This document shows positions 1-12,907 of a DNA stretch of 64,000 nt, one piece after another. Positions within the stretch are counted from its first letter, which is position 1; every line of letters begins with the position of its first letter. The translations under genes were made by a program, and so were the position numbers. Source of the DNA: Edolisoma coerulescens (Eukaryota > Chordata > Aves > Passeriformes > Campephagidae). The notes under the pieces are model-generated. The model had not been told where the DNA came from. It made no database searches and saw only the letters and a list, made by a program, of their open reading frames with translations. The stretch lies in the NCBI GenBank assembly GCA_013397115.1, contig VWZW01004024.1:62504-126503 (forward strand), given 5' to 3'.

Positions 1-3000
1 TATTACATTAATAAGTACCATGCAAAACCTCTCATGAGATTTGTTTCGTACTTTTTTTTCCAACAGCTTTGGTTGTCAGTAGAAATGGATTTATTTCTGA
101 AAAAAAAGCAGCCATCGCCTATACAAACACTTGTACCAGAACAGCATCTTTTCTTCATCATACATGGTCCCTTCACGTCCTAGGGAGCATCTGCAAAGTG
201 AACCATTGCGCTTGGACGCCCAAAGCTTGTCACACTGATTTCAACTAAGTCAAGCAGAACATTAAACTACCTGAGCTTTTATGGAGCCTTCAACAATTCT
301 GGAACACCAGCTATCCACCACTTTAAATACAAACATTTTCCATTAATGAAATACTGTTTACATAACGATCAGGTGATCAGAATGACCTCCAGTGAACCCA
401 CACAAACATCACCCTGTACCCTGAAAAAAAGAGCCACATTCTCCTCAGAGGAGAGGGAGGTCTATAGCATGGAAAAATCTAGATGCAGCAACCTTCTGAA
501 AACAGTTTTCAGAAATAAAAAAGCCTTAACATTAATCATAACAGTAAGATTACTAGTAGGTCATGATTCACTTACACAACTGGGATCACTACTGCTTGGA
601 ATGTGAATTACCAGCTTTCTTAAAAACTTGAATATCAACTTTATTGGGAAGTCTATAGAGCGTAAACTCCTCCACCAAGAAGGAACCCATGCAACAATAG
701 ACCACAGACAAGTACTAAAAAATTTTTTTAAGTTTCATGCACATATATATATGCAGAGACTGTCAGCATGCATCAGCCACTCTGAATGCAGGACTCTAAC
801 CATAGATGAGACAGTGGACAAGGAACTTGTGGGATCTGACATACTATTATGGAGATAAGCAAATAAGGGGCTCCACCTCTGTCTCAACCCCAAAGCACCA
901 CAGTAATTTCTCTTGAGGTAGCACCTTTCCTCTATACTAAATGAAAGCCTTCAATCAGGCAGAAGTAGCTGCAGTTACTGGAAAATAAAGAACTGAATAT
1001 AAGGTATGAAAACAGTAATAACCACGTATTTTAGCAGGTTCAAAGTCTCGTATCTCAGTTGAGAATGAGGCATATGCTTCTCACACATCTTAAATTCCCA
1101 TCCCATCATGTAGTTACTTGCTTGTATTGAGTTTTCCATCAAACCTCTGTCCTGCCCTATGCACAAGATGCTCATTTCAGAGCATGAATGAAATGATACC
1201 AGATTTCTATGGCCTTACTACCTAGCTCTCACTTGGAAAAATTAGTTATGCAAATACTTCGAGTCATTTATATTTCTGAAAAGGGGTTTCAATCATTTCA
1301 TGATGAAATTCTCATGCTCTTAATTCCAACACCTCTGGTCTCTCCTTACAGATGTAAGGACTCTGTGGTTCTTCATAAAAATACACCAGAAACATCAAAA
1401 ATTATAGACCATACTGTAGCTCATCTCACCCCTTCATTCCACAGGCACGCACATTTGTTTCCTATTTTGCTGTCACTCTGGGGGGCATCTCGGGTGAGCT
1501 GTACAGAACAACAGTAACTCCTTCAGTGCAGAAAAGGAAAATATGTCAGTGGCTGTGAATCAGCACTTTAAAACACAAGGTCTAGCCTCACAAATGCATT
1601 AATAACTGCTTTAGCACAAAAAGCACAGAAGGCATGTATTTCTTGCCTTGACATACTGAGAGATCTCATGCAAGAAATCAGGCTTTATCAGGCCACCAAC
1701 ACAGCTTTTGCAAGAATGCAGTTTGGCAGCTCAGATTTAAGCTACTCTGACATAATCTGTGTCCAACGTCTTACTTGCTTATTTTCCGAAATTCTTCTTG
1801 GTCTACTCCCCGACTCCAACATGATGCCTCAAGTCTCCCAAAAGCCCTCCAAGCTAGGGAGGGGACTGAGAACTCATTTTGTGTGTGTGCATGCACCCAC
1901 AGGAAAACCTGATCCCTACTGCAGCAGAGCATGCAGCTTGCAGGATGTATCACTCAACTACTGCCAGCAAACTCTGACAGAGCACTAAGAACACAAACCC
2001 ACAGAATGCCAGGCCACGGTGAGACCAGCCAGTCTGGGAGAAGTCAAATTAACAACCTTATCAAGACCACCAGCAGTATTTTTTTTCTTCTGACTTTTAA
2101 CATTTTGCATATTAATTCAACAGGCTTCTTTAGCTGGAAAGATAGAGCCCATAATGAAAATAAATTGCCAAATGGCACAGCACCTCTGTTAACCATTAAA
2201 AAAGAACCAACAAAAGTGAGAATCTAAGTGTTAATTTACAGAGAGCAAAATTCCCCTTTTTAATGAACTTGCAGTGTACATCCAGTGAAAGCACAGCATC
2301 TTCTGCATCTGCTAATCTATCTTTCCCTTTCTTGTGACCCAGGAGTAGTACTTTAATGCTGACTCAGAACCAAGAAGACCTAATTCCCAAAGAGTGCTGG
2401 AGATCAGTCACTAGAGATACTGTCTCAGGTACAAGACAGATGTTCTAATGAAGAGATTGCTCCTAACACATAACCCACAGTTAGTGACTTACGTGGATAC
2501 ACAAGTTTTCAATAGTTCCATTTTTGTAAGTATGACTCAAAACACCACCTGCTATTAAATCTCATCAAGAACAAAGGAACTTAAGCACGACTCTTTGTCC
2601 TATCATTAACGCAGTTTAAAAGCCATTTTCTCTAATACACCACGAACTTTCCAGCTTAATGTGCACAAACCCAAAAGCAAACGCTACAAGCTCAGACAAA
2701 GCAGCAGGGGTGGGTGGGGGAATCTTTACCTTTCTCAGGGCAGGCTCATACTGTGGTTGCCCACTGAAGCAGAAATGCTGTTCACCCCTATCTGAATGGT
2801 TCACTACACTCATTGCTGTACAAACTGGCCATGGTCTGCTGATGGCTGTTCTGCTTTTGGAAAGGAACGCACTGAAATTCAAAAGTGCGGGCGGTTTTGA
2901 AATTGCAGTTTAGGTTTCATGTGAAAGACCATCCACTTCTGATTTGGTTGAAACTCTTTAAGTAATTTTAAAGGAGGCTGCAGAAAACTATCAGAGATAG

Positions 3001-6000
3001 TGAAGCTATGGATACCTGTTCTGACAGGCATAAAAATCAAGTAGAAAACAAACAACTGGTAAGAAAAATTAATCATACAACTTACAGCTAACAAAAAAAA
3101 AAAATCCAAAATATGAAGGTAAGAGGAGTTTTTATACCATATGATCTTCCCAGAGAGAAACAGCTTAGCCTTTCCTTTCCAAAGACTTCATACAACACTG
3201 ACACACAGCTTCAGTTCAAACACATCCGTCCTCTACATGATTACTTTCATAAATTCTCTCCAAACAAGACCTATTTCTGAACACTGGAGAGTGAAGCAGT
3301 TCAGAACAGTTTACATTTGACACCTGCAGGATAGAGGAATTTGAAACAAAGGGAAAATAAAAGGAATTTATCACCAGTGTACCAACTGCAAGCCCTCCCT
3401 GCCGGCACAGGGAACAGTCTCCCTCCAAGGTAACCACTGACATACCTCAGAGGGTTGTATTACCAACAGGTGCAGATGTGCCAGTGCCCCACAGCTAAGG
3501 GGGAGAATGAAGATGTCACTGTGCCTGCCATGTGACAATTCCCTACTCAAAATATTCACGGATCAGTTCAGAGAGGCCTGTGCAAGAGGAGGGGTTTGGG
3601 CCAGGGGTAGAGAGCCAGCAGAGCAGGACTGTGAGTGGGGAAGAGGCACCTGTTTGTTGAAGATCACCTTCTTCATCATAGAGTAATTGACTTTAGATTA
3701 ATGAGGTTAAAATAATAAAAGTTGTGAAAGGGCAAGGAAGGCAGCAAAATACCTTTTGCCTTGAACAAGTCCTACAGGTCTGTGACTGCTTTCACCAGCT
3801 AATTGTCAAAGAGAAAAGGCTCTGCAGGAATGAGGAGCTCAGCAGATCCACAACCAAACTCTCCAGTCAGCAGGAACCTGCCCTGCAGCCACTGGCAACA
3901 CAGGAAAAACAGCAAAGGCGGGGAATCCTCCCTCTCTCCCCAGCAATTTAATGGAATCAATCTTTCTCTCCCAACAGTTCAGCCAGGGGAACTTGTATTT
4001 AACAGGGCCTGCGGAACAAAGTAAATGTCATGGAAAATGAAGACCAGGACATTATTTCAACCAGTCCCAGGAGGAAAGCCACTCGCAAGACACTGAACTG
4101 CTGCGGCACAACCTCCCCAGACACAACATTCGTTTCTGCACTTGAAGTGGAAATACACCTTCATAGATGCAAAGAAGAACCATTAATCTTCTTCAATACA
4201 AGTAAAAAAAAAAAACCCAAACAAAACAAAAGCAAAAAACACCATTCATTTAGGAGCCATTTATTACCACAGAAGAGCAGCATGTGTTAACTAAGATAAT
4301 TTTGAAAGTTATGATGGACTTTTAAGGGAGAAAAATGCTGAAAACTAAAACTACAGATCTAGACTAAGCAAGGATGCTGCCAGCCAGGCACTGGTATCAC
4401 CTCATTTCCTACCACTAAGTTGATTCACATGCTTAAAAAACCAAATGCAAAACATCTGAAATTGGAACTTTTTTTGCAAATCCTTCACCACTCCGTGGTA
4501 TTTTGCAATTAAGTTTTTAATAGCTTGCCCACATTTTGCAAAGAATGTACTCTCCAAACAGTTATTTCACTTATTCAGAGGAGCCAAACAAAGATTATTT
4601 CTGACAATACTGAATTTCACAGCTTCAGACAATGAGATTCCAACGATTGGTTAAAAATAGGTCTTTCAGCATTTTAAATGCCATTAGAGGCAAAGCCTGC
4701 AAAAGGAGGTTCCAGGAGCACCAGATACCTTATCAGATTTAACTGATTTCCTGCCTGAAGGGGTAGTCCTGCATCCCCCCTTCAGCCACAGGGGAATCTA
4801 CACCCTCCGCTCTGATCTGGAGATCGTGGATACATTCCAGTAAGTCCGGGGGTGGGGGGAGCGGGAAGAAAGTCAGCTTTGAGCCAAGGTACGCTCAGAT
4901 AACAAATCCAAGAAGACATTGGGAGAACACACTATTTGTTCATGACTGTAAACTGTTGTCCCAAGTTAAACCACGGAAACCAACTTCATTCCTTGCTTAA
5001 AGTGCTCCCAGTGTTCCTCCCATCCTCTCCTGGAAAAGGCTGCTGAGATAACAGCACCTTCATAAGACTCTGTGACCATAATAGACAACAACCTACATTA
5101 AATGCATGTTCCAGTTTAACACGGAAACAAACACAAACCTCTTCTTTCTTCAAAGGAGTATCCAGGTGCCCTATTTCAGGCACTTAAAGCAGGGCAGAAG
5201 TCACAACCCCCAAAAGGTGTCCCTCTGGAAGCGCTCAAAGGAACAGGCAGTTCCTAGTGTTTCCTGGAAACACACTTCTGCAATACTGAATGAAGATTGC
5301 AGCTTATGAGACGCTCCCTGCATTCTCAAACTCTAGTTATTTTCTCTGATGCAAGGGTTTGGGGAAGAGCACACATTCCAGAAGAAAACCACCATAAAAC
5401 CTGATACCAACCACAAAGACTACAAGAAAACAGCAGAACAGCCATGCACCGTGAGCAAACTTTCAGGCTTTTAGAGTCTGTAGTAACATCTGACTTACAC
5501 ACATTTCAATACTTCCTTCATTGCTTAAACTCATAAGCTTGTCTACACAGGCACAGCAACAGCAGTCTCAGAACCAGCAGCTGCTCTGCACCAACTCCTC
5601 ATGCTAAAAACCCACCCTTAGTGCAACACAGCTTAACAGTGCCAAGGAGGGGAATGTTACCGGAAGTTTAGCAACATGAATTTCACCCTAGATCATTGCA
5701 AAGCTACTATCACCTGACTCCCAGATACTGAATGTCTTTTTAATAGGCTTCTCATCTATAAGGTATTTCAGCAGTATCTTGATTGCTATTTCAAAACCAA
5801 GCCAAGCCATTGCCATTCCTTTGTGCACCTGAGCTAATTTTTGGACTGCTGGAACCTTTTACTAATATTCCAATCCAGTCTGTCATTCCCATCAACATTT
5901 TCACTCACCCAAGCTTTGGGATGAGTCTGTCTGTAATACCAGCTCTGTATTTCCACCAAGAATTACAAGGAAGTTTTTAGATTTACAGTTCTAGGTTACC

Positions 6001-9000
6001 CTGTTCTTGGTTAAAATTTTTCATGCAAAAAAATAACGCCCTCTCCAGAGACAGAGGGCTGTAGTACCTCCAGAGTTAACTTCAAAAGATACTGTGTGCC
6101 CTCCCCTTGAGAGAGGCACAGAACTTCCCAAAAGCTGGGTTAGTAATGAAAACTAAAGACAAGGAAAAAGACTACTCTGTACAAGACTCACAACAAGAGC
6201 ATCAAAGTGAAAAAGAACTAATAGCAAGTTAGAGAAAGACATTTCAGAAAAAGTTCAAATTAAGTGCTCGAGGGAGGCACATTTCAGGCAACAGGCAGGG
6301 TCTTCAACACAGCAACCTCGTGATGGGGTAGAGGCCACTTTAGTACACCCCTTGCGTAACAAACAAACAAACTTGAAGTTTCTAGGACAAATCTTTTAGA
6401 AGATACTGCATGAAAGCAGTTCACTGATTTCCAAATAATTTTAGAAGGTAAATATTCAATAACTGATTGAGCCAAGCACTTGTTTTGCATAAGACACCAG
6501 AGCCCCTGCTCGCACACACCACCTTCAACTTGAGCAAGCTGTAAGCTGGGCAGATTCAATTTTCATTTTTAGGAGTCCAAGAGTTCCAGTGCAGTTTTTG
6601 TCCCAACCTTAATCACAGAGCGAAGACACTTCCAAACAAGATACTCCATACCTAGGAACATACTTTCCATTCTGAAAGCAGATGCCTGGAACAACAGTTC
6701 TGATTATAACAGCGCCCAAATAATTTCATTTCTTCCTGCTATAAAATGCACACGCACAGCGTTTATTTTAGTATCAACCTTCCAAAGGGATTTAAGCACA
6801 CAAGAGGAGAATCACCAGATAAAACTGCAAGCCCCACTACAAGCACGTTACACTTGCAGTCCTATCCAGATCATTAGGGCACTGGGCTGAAAAGAGGATT
6901 TCAATGGTAAGAGGCACATTACACTGGAACACAAACCTTTCACTCCCCAGCTCTACCACTCACACCTTTCTGCTATTAACAGACTGGAGCTCTAGGTTTA
7001 AGCCAGACGTCAATAATGAGGCAAGTAAACGTTCAATTAGCAAAACCTCCACTCCTGTGATCCCTAATGTCATCTGCATAGCTCTCACCTATGCAGCAGG
7101 AGCACACAAGAAACCCCAGTGATGTTATCACAGTGCCAGTCCAGCACTGTGTTTTTCAGAGCTCCTCTTGCATTCCAGCTTTCAACAAGCACACCTTCAA
7201 AACTGGACAAGACTGAAAATGCAAATCCAAACTAGAAATATTTTCTCTCATTAAAATTCACAGGAATCTACACATTAACAGTTGGGAATAAAAACCAGCA
7301 TCCCTTTCCACTGTACTTGTGCCTTGTACAGGCTTCATTCCTGGCTGCGCCACTGACCCAATCTGACCTTTACAATTTTCAGGGTACAGCCTCACGGTTG
7401 ATTTCAGAGTCAGAGCTCTTAGGCCAGAGGTTTGCCATCAAAACCAGCACATCTTGCTGCTAAATCACTTTGACACACGGCATTTCCTGATGCAGGATAC
7501 TCACAGAGTAACAACTAAAGGATCCTGAAGTGCACATGCACTTAATCCCCATCTTCCTTTTACTCACAGCTGTAAACCCAAGTATCAGAGTCAACAGAAG
7601 CTAAGTAGGTCAGGATATAGCAGTGAACTTTCTGAGAGAAAGACAAATTACTGTGTGCATGATTTCTTTATTAAACTCACAAGTAACACTTTGGAAGTGC
7701 AGTTTACGGCAGGCAAAAGCTGATGTCAGAATAATTCATACAGGTTACTCTTCAAAAGGCTGTCACAGCTGGTCTGACTTCAGGTAGTACTGGTATCCTA
7801 CAAGCTTCTAAATCTACTCCACTTACTCAGCTCTGGATATTGTCAAACTACAAAGCAGTCCAAGTTTTAAACGTATTTTTTATATTATGATCATCCACAC
7901 AAAGGGATTAACTGAAGCATTAAGAAGATCTCTGTGAATTCAGGACAACAGGAGTCATTTGTCATGCACAGTCGAAGCTCCAAACTGCACAGATGCCTAT
8001 TATTTTTAGAGCACTACATTCCTAAGCCATACCTCCATCAAAAGTATTTCCCTAAAGCCGTGCAGCCATCCCGCTCTTTTGAAACTTGGAACAAACTTGC
8101 TGGCTCAGGTCTGTCAGAGCTGTGTCTGTTCCAACTTCAGAAAGCCTCGAGAACTGGTAACTCTGACCCTGCATTCCCAAAGAGCATCATCCCCTTTATT
8201 GAAAAGGCACTGGCTAACAAACCCCTACTCAAGCTTCTGCATTTTTCTACATCTCCTAATACACAGTCACATTTCTAATATACAGGGTGGCATCTTCCAG
8301 TTAAAGTATCTAATCAATTATTTCTCCTGCCACTAGACTTTTACCAATCAGTACTTCCCCACTGAACCCACTTCCTTAGGTGAGCTTGAAAAATGCATGA
8401 TGAGAGACTTAAAAAATTCCTATCTTAGGCTTAGTTTCAAACAAAGAAGCAACATCTATCCAGAAATGAAATAAAGCCCAGGTCAAAAAAAAGAACAAAA
8501 AAAAAAAAGGTAAGGGAGTCCAAACAGCCCCAACGGTTCTTTCAGTTGTTTTGTCTAGTGTTTTTTTCCCTGCCTTTTGGGGTTCCATTTGATCATTTGT
8601 TGACCACCAGTTTCACCTGTAAGGAAAAATGTCCCTCCTACTAGAACTAAGTCCTTTGAAAGTTACATTTCAAAACAACTAAATTTAAAAAGCCAACATT
8701 TATAACACAAATCCTTCCATTTGCTATTTGTAGTTTCTTAACTGCTTAAGTGAACAAAGGCACTGATTTTCTTTACAGTAAAAAGTTAAATAAATCACAA
8801 CTTATCAACTTATATAGTCCACCAACAATGCAGGAACCAACAGACTTCAAGACTTTCTAATTACAACGCTGACATGACTACTAAAATCAAAACAGCTCCC
8901 AATGCCACCCTGCAGACAGAAGTTTTCAAACTCTCTAATGTGAATTCATAGCAGCACAGCAGACTAGGAAAAACTGGAGTTGCATCCCTCAACATTTAAA

Positions 9001-10812
9001 TTAATCCACTGGCTCCTAACCAAAAGCAGCCAGTGAGCAGGGTGAACACACAATGTGAATCCTTCTTTTTTAAGCTGTAAAAGGTTTGGGATATTCCAGT
9101 GCAAACTCTGAGATCAGTTAAGACACTGCTTGAAAGAGCAATCACTTTTGAAGAGTAAGACAAAAAAAAAGATCCATTTTTCTCCTAACCACACCAAAGA
9201 GGAACACAGAAGTTGTCAGAGATTTACAGAACAAATATATTATTCCAACAAGACAGCTGAACATGATAGTCCTTCATTAATATGGAACAGGTGCCTGAAC
9301 TGTTTCACAAATCAAGTTCTGTTGAAACAGCAAACTAAGAACGCAGCAACAAAATAATCAACCTGACCACCTATTGATCATTAAGCTGAGAACCTCTTCC
9401 ACTAACAAATTACCTGGAGGCAGGAACACATTATCAGCCCTCAAGGCACTCCAACCAAGAAAGAAACACTGTTTTCCTAATAGGAATCCTAGCTATACAA
9501 CTAAAACCTTCTGCCAGAAGAAACTTAGCTGTCCAAGGAGCAAAAAGCAAAGCCGTCTGGAGACAGTTCATGAGGCTCACAGCTCACCTGATCAAACCCG
9601 CATCGCCAGGAGCTTTTTTGTTTCTCATTTTCCTAAACGTAAACACAGCAACTGAGTTTCCAAGCACGTTTTAGATTCACTTTTGTCTCCAAAACCCAAA
9701 AATGTGATGACACGAACCAAGTTGGCTTCAGGACTATTCAAACACAGTAGCGCAAGCATCAGCACCAGATTTGCAACTGATTGTGTACATAGAGATGCCT
9801 GGGCTCCCTCTCTTCATCAAACTGTGAGACAAGCCAGAACTTCAAGATGATTTCTTTAAGTAGACTATCTGAACAGTCTACAGGAACTGTACTATAGTAG
9901 TACACCAGATTCTGGCTGTTCCGTTTGCAGTATTTGCAGTTTGCCGTTCAAGCTGGCTATCAGTTCTCAAACAGTGAATCACCAAGTTCAAAGAAGGCCA
10001 AAGTTTAAGAAGGTTGGAACTTACCATATAGAAATATATTCTACTAATATTTGTGTTCTGGTAAATGTCATCTCTTAAGGAAGCATGAAAGCAAAGTAAA
10101 CAGGAGATGCTAGAACAAAGTGCAGTTGAGGTAATCATTATAAAAAACACTGTCAAAGGCACAATCAATGAAAAAATAAGAGTATTTATTGGGTTTAATT
10201 TAACATTATTCCCGACAGACTCAGAAGAAGGATTTCAATAATTAGGCACCGTGATCTTCCAGAGGATAATGCAAGAGCTGAGCCTGAAACTGGAAAAGCA
10301 AGGATGCCTCCGGTAAAAGCACAGAGAAGCAACACCAACACACACGTAACTTTGAACCCCGTTGTGTGGGTTCAACCCTCACCTGACACCGCCGGGCGAC
10401 TACTGCCGCCCCCGGCAGCGGGAATCGCCCTCCCGAAAGCTGTCCCCTTCCCTACGGGAACACGGCATGCTGCCAGAACGAGCACACATCCCGGTCCGTC
10501 CAAAAAGGAAGCACCTTCCCTTCCTAGGCTTCCCAGGGAGGTCGTGGGGTTTCTCTCTCTGGAGCCATTCAAAACCTGCCTGGACGCGCTCCTGTGTCAT
10601 CTGCCCCAGGTGACCCTGCCTGGGCTGGGGGACCGGAATGGATCATCTCCAGAGTTCCCTTCCGACCCTAATGATCCTGTGACTCCCCAGGGCCTCATCC
10701 CCACCTCCCGACCCCCGGGTCTCCGCATTCCGCCCAGGGAGAGCTCCCCGCCGCGGCAGCGAGCGCGGCCCGGGGTCTCCAGCGGCGGCGGGGCTGAGAG
10801 GCCGGCACTCAC
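1..10812 (-). other. SUCO: SUCO intron 1 (5' part; continues beyond the left edge)
   Basis: This stretch lies immediately downstream of the SUCO exon 1 donor on the minus strand. I looked for the next SUCO coding exon (which should begin by completing the split Trp codon) and found none, so intron 1 is at least 10.8 kb. Open frames here are short, lie on both strands and resemble no protein family I know. Visible content is AT-rich unique sequence, a short (AT)n tract near 743-752, A-rich runs near 3,090, 4,203 and 8,500, and a CR1 LINE fragment at 10,528-10,686. Intronic enhancers cannot be excluded by eye. Confidence 0.8.
10528..10686 (+). mobile_element. CR1 LINE 3'-end fragment
   Basis: The stretch reads as the 3' part of an avian CR1 in plus orientation: 'cttcccagggaggtcgtggggtt', then 'attcaaaacctgcctgga', then 'gatcatctccagagttccctt' and a degraded 'aatgatcctgtgac' end. 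It is diverged and truncated. It accounts for most of the open frame running through this region, which is therefore not a gene. It ends only about 125 bases from the donor of SUCO exon 1, at the edge of the CpG island. Confidence 0.85.
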
Positions 10813-10877
10813 CAGAGCAGGACGCAGAGCAGGAGGCAGGAGCCCAGCGCCAGGGGCCGGCGGGGCGGCTCCCTCAT
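10813..10877 (-). CDS. SUCO: SUCO first coding exon (SUN domain-containing ossification factor), N-terminal 21 codons
   Basis: On the minus strand an ATG at 10,877-10,875 opens MREPPRRPLALGSCLLLCVLL and runs into a consensus donor (CTCTG|GTGAGT at 10,813/10,812), splitting a Trp codon (TG|G). The peptide matches the N-terminus of mammalian SUCO as I remember it: basic start, then a hydrophobic Leu/Cys-rich signal sequence ending in W. SUCO is a type I ER/nuclear-envelope protein with a SUN domain, linked to bone formation through collagen synthesis. Only the signal-sequence exon is in the window; the SUN domain and membrane span lie beyond the left edge. Neighbouring PIGC and DNM3 in the syntenic order support the call. 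The 5'UTR runs into an assembly gap, so the transcription start is not visible. Confidence 0.85.
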
Positions 10878-10896
10878 CGTCTCCTCTGTCTACCTG

Positions 10897-10927
10897 NNNN
10901 NNNNNNNNNNNNNNNNNNNNNNNNNNN
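10897..10927. other. Assembly gap (31 N)
   Basis: A run of 31 undetermined bases lies 20 bases upstream of the SUCO start codon, inside the CpG island. It is most likely a GC-rich sequencing dropout and its true length may differ. It interrupts the SUCO 5'UTR. Confidence 0.98.
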
Positions 10928-11620
10928 ATCCTCCTCCGGGGCAGCGGGAGCGGCGGCGCCGGGACGTGCGGCGGGAAGCGCTGAGGGGGAACGGCCGCTG
11001 TTGCGCACGGCCCCTCCCCGCGCGCGCGCGGCCGTTACTGCCCACCGGGCCGGGCCCCCTGCCCCGCCCCTTTTACCCCCTCATGCGCTGAGCTGGAAGG
11101 ATGCGCGTCACACGCTCCGCGCCGCCAGCCAATGGCCTGAGCGTCCCTCGGGTGGCCCCGCCTCCCGGCCCCGCCGATTGGGCAGTGGCCTTGTCTTTCC
11201 CCGCCCCTCCAAGGACCCAGCTCTGTGAGGTGTCGCCGGCAAACAAGCCGTAAAAGGGAAATCGCCATAGTGATAAACGGCGGCTGGCGGCCAAACCACC
11301 GGCGGCGAGGCGCCCGAGGAGCGTCGCTGCCTCCGTTTCCAGGGACATTTCAAGCACCGGCGCTCCCACATGATAGCTCTTAATTTTTTTTTTTTTTGAT
11401 CAGGCTTCTCTGCAGGCTGCCGAGCGCTGAGGCCCGCAGAGGGAAAGCCGCGCGGGGGCTGCCGGGAGTTGTAGTTCCGGGCCGGACGGCACGCAGCGCG
11501 GGTCTCCGGCCGCCATTTTGCGGGTGCTCTGAGGGGTCCGTGAGGGGCAGTGGGGCTCGGCTTCACCCCCTGCTCGTGGGCACCCCCGAGATGTATCAGC
11601 GCACATCTATATCCATTGGG

Positions 11621-12600
11621 GGAGCGGGGGCCGAGCACAGCCAGGCGCCAGCAGGGAGTGCTGCTGGGAGATGCTCAGGAATACAAGCCAGGTAGCGTCT
11701 GTGGGCGATGTGGGACAGAAGAGAGGAGCCTCCCCTGGCACTGGACTGGTAGAAAAACACACCAGTTGTTGCCAAAACACCAGGCATTTTGTGGATAACC
11801 CGGCCCAGATCTGCCCGTCTGCAGCGTTGGTCTTTAGACTGAGCCAGGAAAACCTTCCTTGCAGCTCACTCCTGCCAAAACCACTCGGGATCGGGGTTCC
11901 CAATGACGGGAAGCGCGAGGGGAGCCAGGGCGAGCAGCAAGGCCCGGCACAGGGAGCCCCGGAAAGCGCAGGTGGATGAGTCACGAGGATGCCACGCTGG
12001 AAACGTGCACATGTCAGGGCTCTGAACGAGGAAGGACAGCTCAGCCCCGGGGCGGGTGTGAATCACGGCAATCCCCGCAGCAGCAGGTCACAGCTGCTGT
12101 TTTCCCCAGAGCAGCTCCAGCCCCATGAGCCGGCCCTTACAGAGCTGCGGGGTGGCATGACTGGAGTCAGCCCGCTGCGGGTGAATGGTCCCAGTCAGCA
12201 GTGGAAACCTCTGGAAAGTCTTTGTGTCTGTTCTTTTCCTGATTTTTCACCCTGTAACTTTGTGCCTTCGTTAACACCCGGCATCCTCTGCCCTTCTGAG
12301 AGCTCCACGTGCCACAGACGGCAGCCAGACCCACCTGCCAATGCATGGAGAAGGGATAAGGGAGACTCTCCAGCTTTGTGCCCCATCTCTGCACAGGCTG
12401 GAGTTTAAACCACCCTCCCAGCAAACCAGGGGTCAATCCTGTGGCAGAAACAGCCTGTCCTATAGTGCTTGAGGAGGGGGCTGTTGCAGAAGGATCCCGG
12501 ATCCCTGCTGTGTTTGTTTGGAAAATGGAGGAGTAACAGCACAGGAGGCAAGCAAGGACCCAGGGTGCAAAGCAGCGCCTGCTGGCCCACACCTAATCCC
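11621..12600. other. GC-rich spacer upstream of SUCO
   Basis: No convincing gene. Open frames exist on both strands, as expected of GC-rich sequence, and match no family I know. A possible donor (CAG|GTAGCG at about 11,692) on the plus strand could end a divergent non-coding first exon from the SUCO promoter. A TGAGTCA (AP-1-like) heptamer lies at about 11,978. Confidence 0.5.
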
Positions 12601-12907
12601 AGAATTATTTGGGTTAGAAGGGAGCTCTGGAGATCATCCAGTCTAACCGCCTTGCCCAGGCAGGGTCACCTGGAGCAAGTGACACAGGAACACATCCAGG
12701 TGGGAGAGAGAGAGGGAGATTCCATGACTTCCCTGGCCAGACTGTTCCAGTGCTCTGCCACCCTCAGAGGAAAGAAGTTCTTCCTCTTGTTGAGGTGGTT
12801 TAGTTTATGGCCTTTGCTCCTCACCCTGTCACTGGGCAGCACTGAAAAGACCTGGGACCATCCTTTTAACACCCACCTTTGAGATATTTGTATGCATTAA
12901 TGAGAAG
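12601..12907 (-). mobile_element. CR1 LINE 3'-end fragment, reverse orientation
   Basis: The plus strand reads as the complement of a CR1 3' end: 'tttgggttagaagggagctctggagatcatccagtctaac', then 'cagggtcacctggagcaagtgacacaggaac', 'actgttccagtgctctgcc', 'aagaagttcttcctcttgttgaggtgg', 'ctgtcactgggcagcactgaaaaga' and 'atttgtatgcattaatgagaagcc'. About 300 bases survive, so the element is 5'-truncated and inactive. The overlapping open frames at 12.5-12.9 kb are repeat-derived. Confidence 0.92.

Larger units (their letters stand above)
10700..11620. promoter_or_regulatory. SUCO: CpG-island promoter of SUCO, probably bidirectional
   Basis: Very GC- and CpG-rich sequence surrounds SUCO exon 1 and extends about 750 bases upstream of its start codon. 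Visible elements are GC boxes at 11,061-11,070 and 11,199-11,207, CCAAT boxes on the plus strand (11,129-11,133) and minus strand (11,177-11,181), an ETS/ZNF143-like composite at 11,464-11,480 (reverse complement 'ccggaactacaactccc') and a YY1-type 'gccgccattttg' at 11,509-11,520. There is no TATA box. This is typical of a dispersed housekeeping promoter, and the motif spread allows a divergent plus-strand transcript. Element names rest on remembered consensus sequences, not on a scan. Confidence 0.75.

Noticed and set aside
1..10500. SUCO exon 2
   Set aside because: I looked for an acceptor followed by a frame completing the Trp codon with a SUCO-like continuation and found none by eye, so it probably lies beyond the window.
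10304..10984. 226-codon plus-strand frame running into the assembly gap
   Set aside because: It is a CR1 fragment joined to CpG-island sequence and the antisense of SUCO exon 1, and it spans undetermined bases.
12469..12882. 137-codon frame at 12.5-12.9 kb
   Set aside because: Translation of a reverse-oriented CR1 3' end plus flanking sequence.
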